A stretch of 64,000 nucleotides of DNA from Clostridiaceae bacterium OM02-2AC. Lineage in GTDB: Bacteria; Bacillota_I; Bacilli_A; Erysipelotrichales; Erysipelotrichaceae. This document shows positions 1-10,185 of this stretch, one piece after another. Position 1 is the first letter of the stretch; each line of letters begins with the position of its first letter. The stretch is taken from assembly GCA_003481775.1 (NCBI GenBank), contig QULU01000003.1:58716-122715 (forward strand). The letters are read 5' to 3'. Position numbers and translations under genes: made by a program. A model generated the notes under the pieces. It had not been told where the DNA came from. It ran no database searches and saw nothing but the letters and a program-made list of their open reading frames with translations.

Positions 1-150
1 GTTCCTCTGCTGACTTTGCATGGGGCTGCGGCTGGGGCAATGGAGCATTGAGCAGAACCTGTAGCGCTAGCGGTGCCCCTTGTCGCGAAAAACCGGAAAA
101 TATCTTCGGGTAAGCTTACCTCCATGGAACGCTGCCCGCTTCGAGCATAC
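1..150. other. GC-rich leader or structured segment of unknown identity
   Basis: The first 150 bases are clearly more GC-rich than the genes that follow and contain several complementary pairs: CTGCT near 7 with AGCAG near 52, GGGGCA near 34 with TGCCCC near 75, and the self-complementary GGTAAGCTTACC near 110. This could be the end of a structured RNA cut by the window edge. An open frame exists on each strand (the minus-strand one starts with ATG near 124), but neither has a ribosome binding site or looks like a known protein. No family could be assigned. Confidence 0.25.
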
Positions 151-174
151 TTATGAAAAGTCAGGAGTGATGTT

Positions 175-864
175 ATGATCGTAATGGAAAACGTATCAAA
201 AGAATATAAGAATGGTGTACATGCACTGCGGGATATCAATCTTGCCATTGATGATGGAGAATTTGTGTACATCATCGGACCGACCGGCTCAGGTAAATCT
301 ACACTGATCAAGCTGCTGGATGGAGAAGAAATCCCAAATAGCGGTACGGTTATGGTGGAAAATATCAATGTGGGAAAGCTGAAGCATTCCCGTGTGCCGG
401 TTTACCGCAGAAACATCGGGGTCGTATTTCAGGACTACCGTCTGCTTCCAAGGCTTACAATTTTTGAAAATATCGCATTCGCTCTTGAAGTCATCGGCAT
501 GAAAAAGGTGGATATCCGCCGCCGTGTGCGAGAGGTGCTGGAGCTGGTATCGCTGGAAGACAAGGCGAAAGCCTTTCCCAATGAGCTTTCAGGAGGACAG
601 CAGCAAAGAGCGACAATCGGTCGTGCAATCGCCAACCATCCAAAGGTGCTGATTGCGGATGAGCCGACAGGAAATCTTGATCCCGACAAATCTGCGGAAA
701 TCATGGAGCTGCTGGAAAAAATCAATGAGGTTGAAAAAACAACGGTTGTCATGGTTACGCATGATTCAACGATTGTAGACCGCTTTAAGAAGCGCACCAT
801 TTGTCTGGAAGAGGGATATGTGGTTGCGGATATCATGAAGGGGGGCTACCTGAAGCATGATTAG
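175..864 (+). CDS. ftsE: Cell division ATP-binding protein FtsE
   Basis: This is the ATPase of the FtsEX complex, an ABC-like module at the division site or lateral wall that powers activation of extracellular peptidoglycan hydrolases rather than transport. The 229-residue length is normal for FtsE. Walker A GPTGSGKST is at residues 35-43, the signature LSGGQQQR at about 138-145, and Walker B LIADEPT with the catalytic Glu at about 159-165; the switch His follows in VTHD. A ribosome binding site AGGAG precedes the ATG by about 8 bases. The gene overlaps ftsX by 8 bases, which implies translational coupling. The identification is secure from the motifs and the ftsX neighbour. Confidence 0.97.
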   Translation: MIVMENVSKEYKNGVHALRDINLAIDDGEFVYIIGPTGSGKSTLIKLLDGEEIPNSGTVMVENINVGKLKHSRVPVYRRNIGVVFQDYRLLPRLTIFENIAFALEVIGMKKVDIRRRVREVLELVSLEDKAKAFPNELSGGQQQRATIGRAIANHPKVLIADEPTGNLDPDKSAEIMELLEKINEVEKTTVVMVTHDSTIVDRFKKRTICLEEGYVVADIMKGGYLKHD

Positions 865-1759
865 ATTTTTCAAGGCGTTCCCAAAATTCATAAAGACGGC
901 CTTTTTGAGTATCTTTCGTCATATCGCTATGTCCTTATCGGCATCCAGTGCCGTTACCATCACCCTGATTCTGTTTTCCGCATTTCTGATGATTGCGGGA
1001 AATGTATCTCTGTTTACCACTTCCATCGAGGATGAGCTGCAGATTCATGTGGTTTTAAAGGCAGATGTAAAAACACAGAAGAAAATCGATGAAGCAAGAG
1101 ACGGTCTGGAAAAAATCAGCGGCGTGCGCAGAGTGACCTTCTCTGATAAGGATCATGAGCTGGAGCTGATGATCAAGGAAAAGGGAAAGGAATTTGAAAT
1201 GTACCGCGGTAAGGATAACCCGCTGTGCAATGCCTTCTTTGTGTCTGTGAAGGATGCCAATCAAATTAAAACCATCAATGCGCAGATCGAACAGCTGCCC
1301 TTTGTGAAGCAGTCTATTTACGGAGGAAGCAGCGTATCCAAAATGATTTCCGTGCTGAATACCATCCGTTCCGGAGGGCTTGTCTTTGTGGGATTGCTGA
1401 CACTGCTGGCACTCTTCCTGATTTCCAATTCCATTAAGCTGACAATTTATGCAAGAAATGCTGAAATATCCATTATGAGAAACGTTGGTGCGGCAAACTG
1501 GTACATAAAAGTTCCGTTTATGATGGAAGGAATGCTCATTGGCTTGATGGGCGCTGTACTGCCTTGCATCTTCACCTATTTCGGTTATCAGTATCTCTAC
1601 GATATGCTGAATGGTCAGATTATAACCAGTCTGTTTACACTACAGCCGATCATGCCGTTTACACTTCAGATTTGTGGCATTCTGCTATTGGGCGGTATGC
1701 TGGTCGGACTTGTGGGAAGCTTTTTCTCCACTACGAAGTATCTGCGCTGGAAGCGCTGA
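857..1759 (+). CDS. ftsX: Cell division membrane protein FtsX
   Basis: FtsX is the membrane partner of FtsE. The 300-residue protein has one membrane segment near residues 23-47, an extracellular domain of roughly residues 48-165 that in other bacteria contacts a wall hydrolase or its activator, and three further membrane segments in the C-terminal half, which is the FtsX topology. It overlaps the end of ftsE, so the two are co-translated. No PcsB- or CwlO-type hydrolase gene is adjacent; the next gene is a carboxyl-terminal protease, as in the ftsEX-ctpB order of Bacillus. The assignment rests on topology and synteny. Confidence 0.95.
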   Translation: MIRFFKAFPKFIKTAFLSIFRHIAMSLSASSAVTITLILFSAFLMIAGNVSLFTTSIEDELQIHVVLKADVKTQKKIDEARDGLEKISGVRRVTFSDKDHELELMIKEKGKEFEMYRGKDNPLCNAFFVSVKDANQIKTINAQIEQLPFVKQSIYGGSSVSKMISVLNTIRSGGLVFVGLLTLLALFLISNSIKLTIYARNAEISIMRNVGAANWYIKVPFMMEGMLIGLMGAVLPCIFTYFGYQYLYDMLNGQIITSLFTLQPIMPFTLQICGILLLGGMLVGLVGSFFSTTKYLRWKR

Positions 1760-2000
1760 TGTCACTGACATAGGAACAACACGAACAATCTAAATCATTG
1801 AAATAACGGGACTGCCGACTGTGCATTCCGCATTTATAAGAGCTTTTTTAGGAGCGTTATTGTAAAAGCGGGAAAGCTGCATGGTCAGGATAGTCCTTTT
1901 CTTTTTTTGCTTTCTGAAAAACAGCCTTTGAAAAATGAGAACCTTTATGAAAAAGAGAGAAGTTGATTTCATTATCAGCCATGTTCTTTCATCGAAATAG

Positions 2001-2029
2001 TTATCATCGCACTTAAAATGTGATATGAT
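2001..2029 (+). promoter_or_regulatory. Probable promoter of the ctp-uvrB operon
   Basis: TTATCA (2001-2006) and TATGAT (2024-2029) are 17 bases apart, about 40 bases upstream of the ctp start. The -35 is weak. The rest of the gap from 1760 to 2000 holds no gene or strong hairpin that I can see. Confidence 0.45.
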
Positions 2030-2068
2030 TATAAACGTAAATCTGTAAAGGACAATGAGGTGTTTTGT

Positions 2069-3550
2069 ATGGCAGAAAAAAAAGTTGTGAGATATAAGCT
2101 GGTCAGACATAAGTGGCCGGATGAAATACAGGCAGAGAAAAAGCGCAGACAGAGACGGATGGGAGTTGTTGCCGTATGTATCGTGTGCTTTTTCGGAGGC
2201 TTCTTTTTAAACTCCACGCTGCATCAGACTGCGGCAGCCTCCAGGGATGAATTTCAGAAGCTGGAGGAAATCTATTCTATCATGAGCGACAAATTCTACT
2301 TTGGAAAGAATCAGAAAAATCTGAATCAGAAGCTGATTGACGGAGCAATCAGCGGTATGGTGGATGCCGGTGGGGATATACATACAAGTTATCTGGATAA
2401 TGAACAGACAGAAAGCTTCACGGGCTCCATGGAAGGCAGCTTTGTCGGTATCGGTATTCAGTTCTACGGGGTAGATGAATCGACCTTTATCATTGATGAG
2501 GTGCTGAAAAATTCACCGGCAGAGGAAGCGGGCTTTTTGATGGGGGATCAGATTTATGCCATTGATGGAACCGTCTGCAGGAATATGACAACGAGCGATG
2601 TCAAAGCATTGATCACCAACTCCAAATGTGATGAAATCACATTGGAAATCATTAGAGAAAACAAGCATAAGAAAATCAAGGTGAAGAAAGCAACCGTTCA
2701 GGATTCTGTTTACAGCAGTGTTCGTGGAAAAACCGGTATACTGGAGCTTGACACCTTTGCGGAAACGAGCGGAGAAGAGGTCAAAAGCCATTTGGAAAGC
2801 CTGAAGAAGGAGGGCTGTGAAAGCCTGATTCTGGATTTGCGGGACAATACCGGCGGTTATCTGAAATCCGCACAGGAAATTGCCAGCTATTTGCTTCCGG
2901 ACAATACCGTTATCTTCCGTGAGGAAACAAAGGACGGTACGAAGGAGGATTACAAAACAATCAACGGTTATGAGCGATTCAAATATAAGAAAATCGTTGT
3001 GCTTGTCAACGGAGATACCGCCAGTGCAGCCGAAGTTCTGACCGCAGCTCTGCGGGAACATCTGGGCGCAACCGTTGTAGGAGAAAAGACATATGGCAAG
3101 GGAACAGTGCAGGTGCCGCTCACCTTTAAGGATGGAACCATGTTTAAATATACAACGGCGGAATGGATTACGCCAAAGGGGGAAAAAATAAACGGGAAGG
3201 GCATTACACCGGATGTTCAGGTTAAGCTGGATGAAGCATTCTATACGAGTGCACCGGTTCTGAAAAAGGAAGTATATAAGCCGGATACGGTTTCCGCAGC
3301 AGCGAAGAGCGCACAGATTTATCTGAAATTCCTCGGCTATGCCGTAGATCGTACGGATGAATATTTCTCTTACGCATCCAGTGAGGCCCTGAAGCAGTAT
3401 CAGAAAGACAAGGGGATGAAGGTCACAGGAAACATTGATGCAGATACCCTGACCTCTCTGCTTTCCAGCTGTGCGCTGAAATGGCACAGTGAGGAAGCAG
3501 TTCTGGATACGCAGATGAAGAAAGCGGTGGAACTTACAAATGGAAACTAA
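2069..3550 (+). CDS. S41 carboxyl-terminal processing protease with PDZ and peptidoglycan-binding domain
   Basis: This is a membrane-anchored serine protease of the CtpA/CtpB type, acting outside the membrane on protein C-termini. A basic N-terminus is followed by one membrane segment at about residues 30-50, then a PDZ domain around 110-190 and the S41 core. The nucleophile Ser lies in TASAAE at about residue 319 and the catalytic Lys in the GEKTYGKG region near 343. The C-terminal 80 residues form a PG_binding_1-type repeat that should bind the wall. The ATG at 2069 is preferred because GAGGTG lies 6 bases upstream. The 3' end overlaps uvrB by 11 bases. Position after ftsEX matches ctpB in Bacillus, where CtpB signals in sporulation; that role is not shown here. 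Confidence 0.9.
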   Translation: MAEKKVVRYKLVRHKWPDEIQAEKKRRQRRMGVVAVCIVCFFGGFFLNSTLHQTAAASRDEFQKLEEIYSIMSDKFYFGKNQKNLNQKLIDGAISGMVDAGGDIHTSYLDNEQTESFTGSMEGSFVGIGIQFYGVDESTFIIDEVLKNSPAEEAGFLMGDQIYAIDGTVCRNMTTSDVKALITNSKCDEITLEIIRENKHKKIKVKKATVQDSVYSSVRGKTGILELDTFAETSGEEVKSHLESLKKEGCESLILDLRDNTGGYLKSAQEIASYLLPDNTVIFREETKDGTKEDYKTINGYERFKYKKIVVLVNGDTASAAEVLTAALREHLGATVVGEKTYGKGTVQVPLTFKDGTMFKYTTAEWITPKGEKINGKGITPDVQVKLDEAFYTSAPVLKKEVYKPDTVSAAAKSAQIYLKFLGYAVDRTDEYFSYASSEALKQYQKDKGMKVTGNIDADTLTSLLSSCALKWHSEEAVLDTQMKKAVELTNGN

Positions 3551-5516
3551 ATTATTTGATCTTGTATCAGACTATCAGCCGCAAGGAGATCAGCCACAGG
3601 CGATTCAAGAGCTAGTGGACGGCATTCGGGAAGGAAAGAAACAACAGGTACTGCTGGGGGCAACCGGTACCGGAAAGACCTTTACCATATCCAATGTGAT
3701 TGCGAAGGTCAATAAGCCTACACTGGTATTTGCACATAATAAGACACTGGCAGGACAGTTATATTCAGAGTTTAAGGAATTCTTTCCCAACAACCGGGTG
3801 GAATACTTTGTATCCAACTTTGATTATTATCAGCCGGAGGCGTATATTCCAAGCTCTGATACCTATATTGATAAGAATGCGACAACCAATATGGAGCTGG
3901 ATATGCTGCGTATGGCCGCTGTCAATTCCATTCTGGAACGAAGGGATACGATTATCATAGCCTCTGTCGCATGTATTTACGGTGCCAGCAATCCGGAGCA
4001 GTATCGGGAGATGTTTTTCTCGATCCGTGTAGGAGACATCATCGATCGCAAGGAGCTGATGGGAAAGCTGGTCGCAAGACAGTATACGAGAAACGACATG
4101 GATATGCTGCGGGGAACCTTTCGTGTCCGCGGTGATGTGATCGAGGTTGCACCGGGTCATACGGATTCCTTTATTCTTCGCATCGAAATGTTTGATGATG
4201 AAATTGAACGAATCTGTGAAGTGGATCCTCTGAGTGGCAAGGTTCTGAATGCCTATACCGTTTATGTGGTATACCCGGCAAGTGGTTATGCGACAAAGCA
4301 GGAAATCATCAATCGGGCAGCGAATACGATTGAAGAGGAGCTGGCGGATCGCCTTCAGGTATTGGAAAATGAGGGTAAGCTGCTGGAGAAGCAGCGATTG
4401 GAACAGCGTGCGCGTTATGATATAGAAGCACTGCGTGAATTTGGTGTGTGCCCGGGTATTGAAAACTACTCCCGTCATATCGATGGCCGTAAACCGGGAG
4501 AACGCCCATATACCTTATTTGATTACTTTCCTGACGATTTTTTGCTCGTAGTGGATGAATCCCACGTATCTCTTCCGCAGATTCGCGGCATGTACAATGG
4601 GGACCGCGCCCGTAAGGAAACGCTGGTAAACTACGGCTTCCGTCTTCCTTCCGCACTTGACAACCGCCCGATGCGTTTTGAAGAATTTGAGAAAATGATC
4701 AATCAGGCAATCTTTGTCTCCGCAACACCGGGGAATTATGAGCTGGAACAGACAAAGGGTGAAATCATAGAGCAGATCATTCGTCCGACAGGCCTTTTGG
4801 ATCCGGTGGTAACCGTACGTCCGACACAGGGGCAAATCGACGATCTTGTGGATGAAATACGTACGCGCATTGAAAAGAATGAACGGACTTTGATTACTAC
4901 CCTGACGGTACGTATGGCTGAGGACTTGACCAGCTATCTGAAGGGAATGGATTTCAAGGTAGCATGGCTGCATCATGAGGTCAAAACAATTGAGCGTACG
5001 GAAATCATACGCGATCTGCGAAAAGGGAAATACGATGTTCTGATCGGGATCAACCTGCTTCGTGAAGGCTTGGACATTCCGGAGGTTTCTTTGATCACCA
5101 TTCTGGATGCCGATAAAGAGGGCTTCCTGCGAAGTGAGCGCTCTTTGATTCAGATCATTGGTCGTGCTGCCCGTAATGCTCATGGTCAGGTTATCATGTA
5201 TGCGGATAAAATAACGGATTCCATGCAAAAGGCACTGGATGAAACTGCGCGCCGTCGTGAAATACAGATTGCCTATAATGAAAAGCATGGCATCACGCCA
5301 AAAACGATCATCAAGCCGATTCATGAGGTTGTCCGCAGCAAGGAAACTCAGGAAATGACGGCGAAATATATTGACAAGAAAGCCAAGGTCAGCAAGAAGG
5401 ATAAGGAAAAACTGCTGGCAAATCTGGAAAAGGAAATGCGGGAGGCCGCAAAGGTGCTGGACTTCGAGCGTGCGGCAGAGCTTCGCGATATCCTATTGGA
5501 GCTGAGGAACTCATAA
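3540..5516 (+). CDS. uvrB: Excinuclease ABC subunit B
   Basis: UvrB is the damage-verifying helicase-like subunit of nucleotide excision repair. It is loaded by UvrA and recruits UvrC for incision. Length (658 residues) is typical. Walker A GATGTGKT is at residues 40-47, the beta-hairpin region with the YYQPEAY motif follows near 95-105, the DESH helicase box is near 338, and the UVR motif that contacts UvrC forms the C-terminus ([11 protein letters not shown]). The start overlaps the protease gene upstream, and an AI-2E family transporter follows after 15 bases, so the three genes are probably one operon. uvrA and uvrC are not in the window. Confidence 0.98.
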   Translation: METKLFDLVSDYQPQGDQPQAIQELVDGIREGKKQQVLLGATGTGKTFTISNVIAKVNKPTLVFAHNKTLAGQLYSEFKEFFPNNRVEYFVSNFDYYQPEAYIPSSDTYIDKNATTNMELDMLRMAAVNSILERRDTIIIASVACIYGASNPEQYREMFFSIRVGDIIDRKELMGKLVARQYTRNDMDMLRGTFRVRGDVIEVAPGHTDSFILRIEMFDDEIERICEVDPLSGKVLNAYTVYVVYPASGYATKQEIINRAANTIEEELADRLQVLENEGKLLEKQRLEQRARYDIEALREFGVCPGIENYSRHIDGRKPGERPYTLFDYFPDDFLLVVDESHVSLPQIRGMYNGDRARKETLVNYGFRLPSALDNRPMRFEEFEKMINQAIFVSATPGNYELEQTKGEIIEQIIRPTGLLDPVVTVRPTQGQIDDLVDEIRTRIEKNERTLITTLTVRMAEDLTSYLKGMDFKVAWLHHEVKTIERTEIIRDLRKGKYDVLIGINLLREGLDIPEVSLITILDADKEGFLRSERSLIQIIGRAARNAHGQVIMYADKITDSMQKALDETARRREIQIAYNEKHGITPKTIIKPIHEVVRSKETQEMTAKYIDKKAKVSKKDKEKLLANLEKEMREAAKVLDFERAAELRDILLELRNS

Positions 5517-5531
5517 AGAAAGGGGTCTTCT

Positions 5532-6716
5532 ATGTTCACTGAAAAAAATAAAAAAATCAACCGGCTGACACTGAAGCATGTATTGTTTCTGATTACCTAT
5601 ACGATAGCGTTAATCTGGATCATGCTGCATCTGAATGAGGTGTTTGATACGGTATCTATGATCATCGGGATGCTGCGCCCCTTTATCTATGGCATCATGA
5701 TGGCGTTTGTCTTCAACATCCCGATGAAGTTTTTCCTGAAAAAGCTTCCGGACAGTCTGGGAAGGTGGAAAAAGGCGCTCGCCGCTGTATGCTCGCTGCT
5801 GATTATTTTCGGTATTCTTGCCTTTATTGTACGCATTGTAATGCCACAGGTGATCGAAAGTATTGCCGCATTGGCAAATTCACTGCCGGGTTATATCGAG
5901 GATGCACAGAAAACGATTACCAGTATGATAGAAAAACAGCAGATTCCGCAGGATGTTCTCAAGCAGGTGGATGCCTATTCCGTGCAGCTGCAGGATACTC
6001 TTGTAAATCTTCTGAAAAATGGAATACCGCATCTGATTACGATGGCAAGCGGCTTTGCGAGCAGCCTGGCCAATGTATTTATGGCACTGGTTATTGCGGT
6101 GTATCTGACGGTATCCAAGGATAAGCTGCTGGAACAGTCACATCGCTTTCTCTATGCCTTTACCTCTGAGCGAGTGAATAACAATGTGCTGCGGGTCGCT
6201 CATCTGACGAATACAACCTTTTCCGCCTTTATTACCGGACAGCTGGTGGAAGCGGTGATTATCGGGGTTTTGTGCTATATCGGCTGTCTGGTTCTTGGCT
6301 TTCCATATGCACCGATTCTGGGGGTTATCATCGGCTGTACCAATATCATACCGATTTTCGGAGCGATATTCGGCGTTGTTCTGTGTGCCCTGCTGGTCGC
6401 ATTTGTCAATCCCCTGCAGGGGGTATTCTTTGTCATTTTTGGTATTTGTCTGCAGCAGTTTGAATCCAATCTGATCTATCCACGTGTCGTTGGAACAAGT
6501 GTGGGACTTTCCGGCCTATGGGTGTTGTTTGCGATTACGGTTGGCGGCGGCTTGTTTGGCTTTGCGGGGATGCTGCTGGGATTGCCGGCTTTCTCTGTTA
6601 TCTATTCTCTGTTGCGGGATGAGATGAATCGCAGAGTACGCTTAAAAAAGGAAAGCAGCAGAAGGAATCAACCTGTGGGGGAAGCCCTGGTGGAATCGGA
6701 AGAGGCTCTGCGCTAG
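5532..6716 (+). CDS. AI-2E family transporter
   Basis: This polytopic membrane protein of 394 residues has the AI-2E exporter family layout: two N-terminal membrane segments (about residues 15-65), one at about 75-97, a central amphipathic cytoplasmic or peripheral part, and a dense C-terminal membrane block with the conserved proline- and glycine-rich stretch around PYAPILGVIIG and IYPRVVG. Family members include YdgG/TqsA (proposed autoinducer-2 export) and Na+/H+ antiporters, so the substrate cannot be read from the sequence. AAAGGGG lies 8 bases before the ATG. It is the last gene of the ctp-uvrB operon, followed by a strong terminator hairpin. Confidence 0.85.
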   Translation: MFTEKNKKINRLTLKHVLFLITYTIALIWIMLHLNEVFDTVSMIIGMLRPFIYGIMMAFVFNIPMKFFLKKLPDSLGRWKKALAAVCSLLIIFGILAFIVRIVMPQVIESIAALANSLPGYIEDAQKTITSMIEKQQIPQDVLKQVDAYSVQLQDTLVNLLKNGIPHLITMASGFASSLANVFMALVIAVYLTVSKDKLLEQSHRFLYAFTSERVNNNVLRVAHLTNTTFSAFITGQLVEAVIIGVLCYIGCLVLGFPYAPILGVIIGCTNIIPIFGAIFGVVLCALLVAFVNPLQGVFFVIFGICLQQFESNLIYPRVVGTSVGLSGLWVLFAITVGGGLFGFAGMLLGLPAFSVIYSLLRDEMNRRVRLKKESSRRNQPVGEALVESEEALR

Positions 6717-6770
6717 AGGCGGTACTGCATATTTTGGTTTAGCTTGCTTTGAAATTATGTATATATAGCG

Positions 6771-6828
6771 AAAAGAAGAAGTAAAGCTCCTTTGTATTCG
6801 GAGCGTTATTTCTTCTTTCCTTTTTTTC
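6771..6828 (+). terminator. Rho-independent terminator
   Basis: A 19-base arm (6772-6790) pairs with 6800-6818 with two wobble or mismatched positions, followed by CCTTTTTTT. It closes the ctp-uvrB-transporter operon. Confidence 0.8.
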
Positions 6829-6970
6829 GGCTTTATCCATTACGCAACATTATGGAGAAAGAGTCCTTCAGTAGCTATATACCCATTTCGTGGAGCCCTT
6901 CAGGATATCTTTTTTCACAGAGCACTTTGCGCATGAGTATAAACAAATCCGCTGCTGCGCGTGCAAACCA

Positions 6971-7000
6971 ATGACGCAGTACAGCTGTCTCTGGTATAAT
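6971..7000 (+). promoter_or_regulatory. Extended -10 promoter of yaaA
   Basis: TGGTATAAT ends at base 7000. The TG extension compensates for a poor -35 (ATGACG near 6971). It lies 27 bases upstream of the yaaA start. Confidence 0.6.
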
Positions 7001-7026
7001 AGACAGGAGAAATGAGGAAGGTATTT

Positions 7027-7773
7027 ATGAAAATAATTTTATCACCGACAAAGCAGATGAAGCCTGTAGACAGAGAGCCGCTGCAGCTTCCACACTTTAT
7101 CAAGGACAGTGAAATTCTATGTGAAAGGCTGAAGCAGCTTCATGTTGACGAGCTGCGTACTCTGATGAAAATCAATGAGAAAATTGCTATGGAGAATGTA
7201 CAGCGTTATCGGAGCATGACGTTTTCTCTTACAGGCTCACCAGCGCTGTATACATATAACGGGCTACAGTTCAAGCATATGCGGGTGGAGGAATTTTCAC
7301 AGGAGGATGTCGCCTATGCACAGGACTGTATCCGGATTTTATCCGGTATGTACGGGGTCCTGCGTCCCATGGATGCAATCCAGCCCTATCGTCTGGAAAT
7401 GCAGACCCGTTTACCGATTGAGGGATACAGCGATTTATATGCATACTGGGGAGATCGGCTGGCCCATTTTTTATTGCAGGAGGAAGGCGAAAAGCCCTGT
7501 ATCATCAATCTGGCCAGCAAGGAATACGCCAGGGCTGTGTCCCCTTATCTGAGTGAAGGGAGTACCTATACGGTGACTTTTCTTATAGAGAAAGCTGGCA
7601 AACTGAAAACGGAATCCACACAGGTGAAAATGGCAAGAGGAGCGATGGTAAATTGGATCATTACACAGCGTATATCCAGTATAGAGGAGCTTATCGCTTT
7701 TCATGCGGACGGCTATGTCTTCCATGAAGAATTATCCAGCGCGACGGAGCTGGTATTTGTGAAGCGAAAATAA
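7027..7773 (+). CDS. yaaA: Peroxide stress protein YaaA
   Basis: YaaA (DUF328) lowers intracellular free iron and so limits Fenton damage under hydrogen peroxide in E. coli; it is a DNA-binding fold protein of uncertain biochemistry. The product (248 residues) begins MKIILSPTKQM, the family N-terminus, which is why the ATG at 7027 is preferred over one 15 bases upstream. Other family stretches are visible: SPALYTYNGLQFKHM near residues 77-90, SGMYGVLRPMD near 112-123 and INLASKEYA near 158-167. It is a single-gene unit between its own promoter and the DUF969 operon. Its function in this organism is inferred only from the family. Confidence 0.93.
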   Translation: MKIILSPTKQMKPVDREPLQLPHFIKDSEILCERLKQLHVDELRTLMKINEKIAMENVQRYRSMTFSLTGSPALYTYNGLQFKHMRVEEFSQEDVAYAQDCIRILSGMYGVLRPMDAIQPYRLEMQTRLPIEGYSDLYAYWGDRLAHFLLQEEGEKPCIINLASKEYARAVSPYLSEGSTYTVTFLIEKAGKLKTESTQVKMARGAMVNWIITQRISSIEELIAFHADGYVFHEELSSATELVFVKRK

Positions 7774-7868
7774 GGTAAATGCTGGCATATTTCAATAAAA
7801 TATGGAATCCTGCTGCTCTTTTTCAGGTAAAAAAGGAAAGAAATTCATGAAATTTTGTAAGAAAATGA

Positions 7869-7897
7869 TTGCGACTTTTTACCGTTGATGATAAAAT
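7869..7897 (+). promoter_or_regulatory. Promoter of the 5-oxoproline cluster
   Basis: TTGCGA (7869-7874), 17-base spacer, TAAAAT (7892-7897), 25 bases before the first gene. Confidence 0.6.
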
Positions 7898-7921
7898 CCA
7901 CATGATAGAGAGGAGTATATC

Positions 7922-8599
7922 ATGGAATACTTAAAATTGATTGGAATTGTAATCATCGTTCTTGGCTTTGCGCTGAAATTCGATGTATTGGCAACTGTCC
8001 TGCTGGCTGGTCTGGTTACAGGAATTGTTGCGGGAATGGATATTCCACATATTCTGTCCATTCTGGGAGAGTCTTTTGTTAGCAATCGTCTGATGTCGAT
8101 TTTCCTGATCATCTTCCCGGTAATTGCAATTATCGAGCGATACGGACTGAAGGAACGTGCGGCATATCTGATCGGAAAAATAAAAAATGCATCCGCAGGA
8201 AAGGTGCTGGCTATCTACATGCTGGTTCGTACTGCTGCCAGTGCATTCAATGTGCGGATCGGAGGACATGTTCAGTTTGTCCGTCCGCTGATTCTGCCGA
8301 TGTCAGAGGCGGCGGCAAAGGTGAGTAAGCAAAGCGATCTGAGTGAACATGAGGTGGAGGAGCTGAAGGGACATGCGGCAGCTGTGGAAAACTTCGGTAA
8401 CTTCTTTGCACAGAACTGCTTTGCGGCGGCAAGTGGTGTTGTGTTGATTCAGGGAACACTTTCTATGTATAAGGAAGTGACACTGCCAAGTATTGCAATG
8501 GCCAGTATCCCGGTGATGGTCATTACCGTAGCTTTTACATTTGTGCAGGTTTTCCTGTTTGACCGTAAGGTAAAAAAGGCAGGTGCACGTCATGACTGA
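7922..8599 (+). CDS. DUF969 family membrane protein, putative 5-oxoproline transporter subunit
   Basis: A 225-residue integral membrane protein with hydrophobic segments across its length. The DUF969 stretch GGHVQFVRPLILPM is visible near residues 113-126, with ENFGNFFAQNCFAAA near 156-170. DUF969 and DUF979 proteins are usually encoded side by side and are thought to form a two-part 5-oxoproline (pyroglutamate) transporter. That fits the pyroglutamyl peptidase gene located two genes downstream. The ATG follows GAGAGGAG at good spacing. The gene overlaps DUF979 by 8 bases. Substrate assignment is by family and context, not by any residue seen here. Confidence 0.85.
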   Translation: MEYLKLIGIVIIVLGFALKFDVLATVLLAGLVTGIVAGMDIPHILSILGESFVSNRLMSIFLIIFPVIAIIERYGLKERAAYLIGKIKNASAGKVLAIYMLVRTAASAFNVRIGGHVQFVRPLILPMSEAAAKVSKQSDLSEHEVEELKGHAAAVENFGNFFAQNCFAAASGVVLIQGTLSMYKEVTLPSIAMASIPVMVITVAFTFVQVFLFDRKVKKAGARHD

Positions 8600-9527
8600 T
8601 TTTCTGGCAAATATCGCTCCGGAAATATTTTATGCGTTATGTGGACTGGTTTGTCTGGATGCCGGCTGGAGAGCATTTCGGAAAAATGATAAAGCAAAAT
8701 ACGGAACAGCATTGTTTTGGGTTCTTGTCGGTGTGATTTTCATTCTTGGAAAATGGATTCCAAGTACGATTACCGGAGGAATCCTTGTGGTAATGGGAAT
8801 TTTGACAGTAAGCGGGCAGGTACGTATCGGAACCTTTCGGGATGTCAGTGTAGAGGAAAAGGAAAAAGAAAGCAGACGAATCGGCAGCTGGATATTCCTT
8901 CCGGCAGTGACAGTTGGTTTGATGGCGCTGGTCATGTCATTTGTCAGAATTCAGGGAGCTGCGCTGGATGGTGCTGTTATGGTCGGCATTGCCTGTCTGG
9001 TATCCTTTATTCTTGCGGTTGTCATCTGTCGTCCTAAGGTGAATGAAACGCGTGAAAATACGACGAAGCAGCTGATGCAGGTTGGTGCATCCTGTCTGCT
9101 GCCGCAGCTTCTGGGTGCTTTGGGTACGCTGTTTACAGAAGCCGGTGTCGGAGATGTGATTTCCACAATGATATCCAGTGTCGTACCGAGTGGAAATATT
9201 CTCATCGGTGTCATTATCTACTGCCTGGGCATGGTGATTTTCACGATGATTATGGGAAATGCCTTTGCGGCATTCTCTGTCATTACACTGGGCATCGGTA
9301 TTCCCTTTGTCATTGCACAGGGTGGAAATCCGGTTGTTGTCGGAGCTCTTGGTATGACCTGCGGATTTTGTGGTACCTTATTAACACCGATGGCTGCCAA
9401 TTTCAATATTGTGCCAACGGCTGTTTTGGAAACCAGAAATAAATGGACCGTCATCAAGGCACAGGCACCGATGGCATTCGCAATGATTATCGTGCACATC
9501 GTGTTGATGCTGTTGCTGGCGTTCTAG
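8592..9527 (+). CDS. DUF979 family membrane protein, putative 5-oxoproline transporter subunit
   Basis: Partner of the preceding DUF969 protein. It has 311 residues with about eight to nine hydrophobic segments, including the conserved MGNAFAAFSVITLGIGIPFV block and GMTCGFCGTLLTPMAANFN near residues 254-273. The ATG at 8592 overlaps the DUF969 stop and has AGGTG six bases upstream; an upstream GTG is possible but less likely. pcp follows after 15 bases. With the upstream gene it should form a heteromeric permease, energised by an unknown ion gradient because no ATPase gene is present. Function rests on family and context. Confidence 0.85.
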   Translation: MTDFLANIAPEIFYALCGLVCLDAGWRAFRKNDKAKYGTALFWVLVGVIFILGKWIPSTITGGILVVMGILTVSGQVRIGTFRDVSVEEKEKESRRIGSWIFLPAVTVGLMALVMSFVRIQGAALDGAVMVGIACLVSFILAVVICRPKVNETRENTTKQLMQVGASCLLPQLLGALGTLFTEAGVGDVISTMISSVVPSGNILIGVIIYCLGMVIFTMIMGNAFAAFSVITLGIGIPFVIAQGGNPVVVGALGMTCGFCGTLLTPMAANFNIVPTAVLETRNKWTVIKAQAPMAFAMIIVHIVLMLLLAF

Positions 9528-9542
9528 GAAAGGAAGCTGTTT

Positions 9543-10184
9543 ATGAAAATATTAGTCACCGGATTTGATCCGTTCGGCGGAGAAGCGATAAATCCCGCCA
9601 TTGAGTCTGTGAAGCTGCTGCCAGCTATGATCGAGGGCGCAGAGATTATTAAATTGGAAATACCTACCGTCGTGCATAAGTCTTTGCAGGTGATTCGTGA
9701 AGCTATGCAGAAGCATGATCCGGATATGATTTTATCCATCGGACAGGCAGGCGGTCGCAGTGATCTTACTGTGGAGCGTGTCGGTATCAATATGGATGAC
9801 TGCCGTATCAAGGATAATGAAGGCAATCAGCCGATCGATGAGCCTGTGTTTGCAGATGGCGATGCTGCTTATTTCTCCAATCTGCCAATCAAGGCAATGG
9901 TCAATGAGATTCGCAAAAACGAGATACCTGCCTCTATATCAAACAGTGCGGGAACCTTTGTGTGCAACCATGTGCTTTATGGCGTGCGCTATATGATTGA
10001 AAAGGAATTTGCCGGCAAGAAAAGCGGATTTATCCACATTCCGTATCTTCCACAGCAGGTGGTAGATAAACCAGGGCAGCCGAGCATGGCGTTAGAGGTT
10101 ATCGTTAAGGGGTTGACCTGTGCTATTTCCGCAATGATTCATAATGAATCGGATGTCAAAACGACAGGAGGCACCATCTGTTAG
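9543..10184 (+). CDS. pcp: Pyroglutamyl-peptidase I
   Basis: This is a cytoplasmic cysteine peptidase that removes N-terminal 5-oxoproline from peptides. The 213-residue length is normal for Pcp. The N-terminus [14 protein letters not shown] is the family signature, catalytic Glu lies in LTVERVGIN near residue 80, the nucleophile Cys in [11 protein letters not shown] near 142, and the catalytic His in [10 protein letters not shown] near 165. It sits in an operon with the DUF969/DUF979 transporter and a gamma-glutamylcyclotransferase-like gene, so all four products plausibly handle 5-oxoproline. No 5-oxoprolinase gene is nearby. Confidence 0.97.
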   Translation: MKILVTGFDPFGGEAINPAIESVKLLPAMIEGAEIIKLEIPTVVHKSLQVIREAMQKHDPDMILSIGQAGGRSDLTVERVGINMDDCRIKDNEGNQPIDEPVFADGDAAYFSNLPIKAMVNEIRKNEIPASISNSAGTFVCNHVLYGVRYMIEKEFAGKKSGFIHIPYLPQQVVDKPGQPSMALEVIVKGLTCAISAMIHNESDVKTTGGTIC

Positions 10185-10185
10185 A

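Noticed and set aside
175..5516. ftsEX, ctp and uvrB order as a novelty
   Set aside because: ftsEX followed by a ctpB-type protease is a known Firmicute arrangement.
6792..6974. 60-codon open frame upstream of yaaA
   Set aside because: Begins inside the terminator hairpin and has no ribosome binding site.
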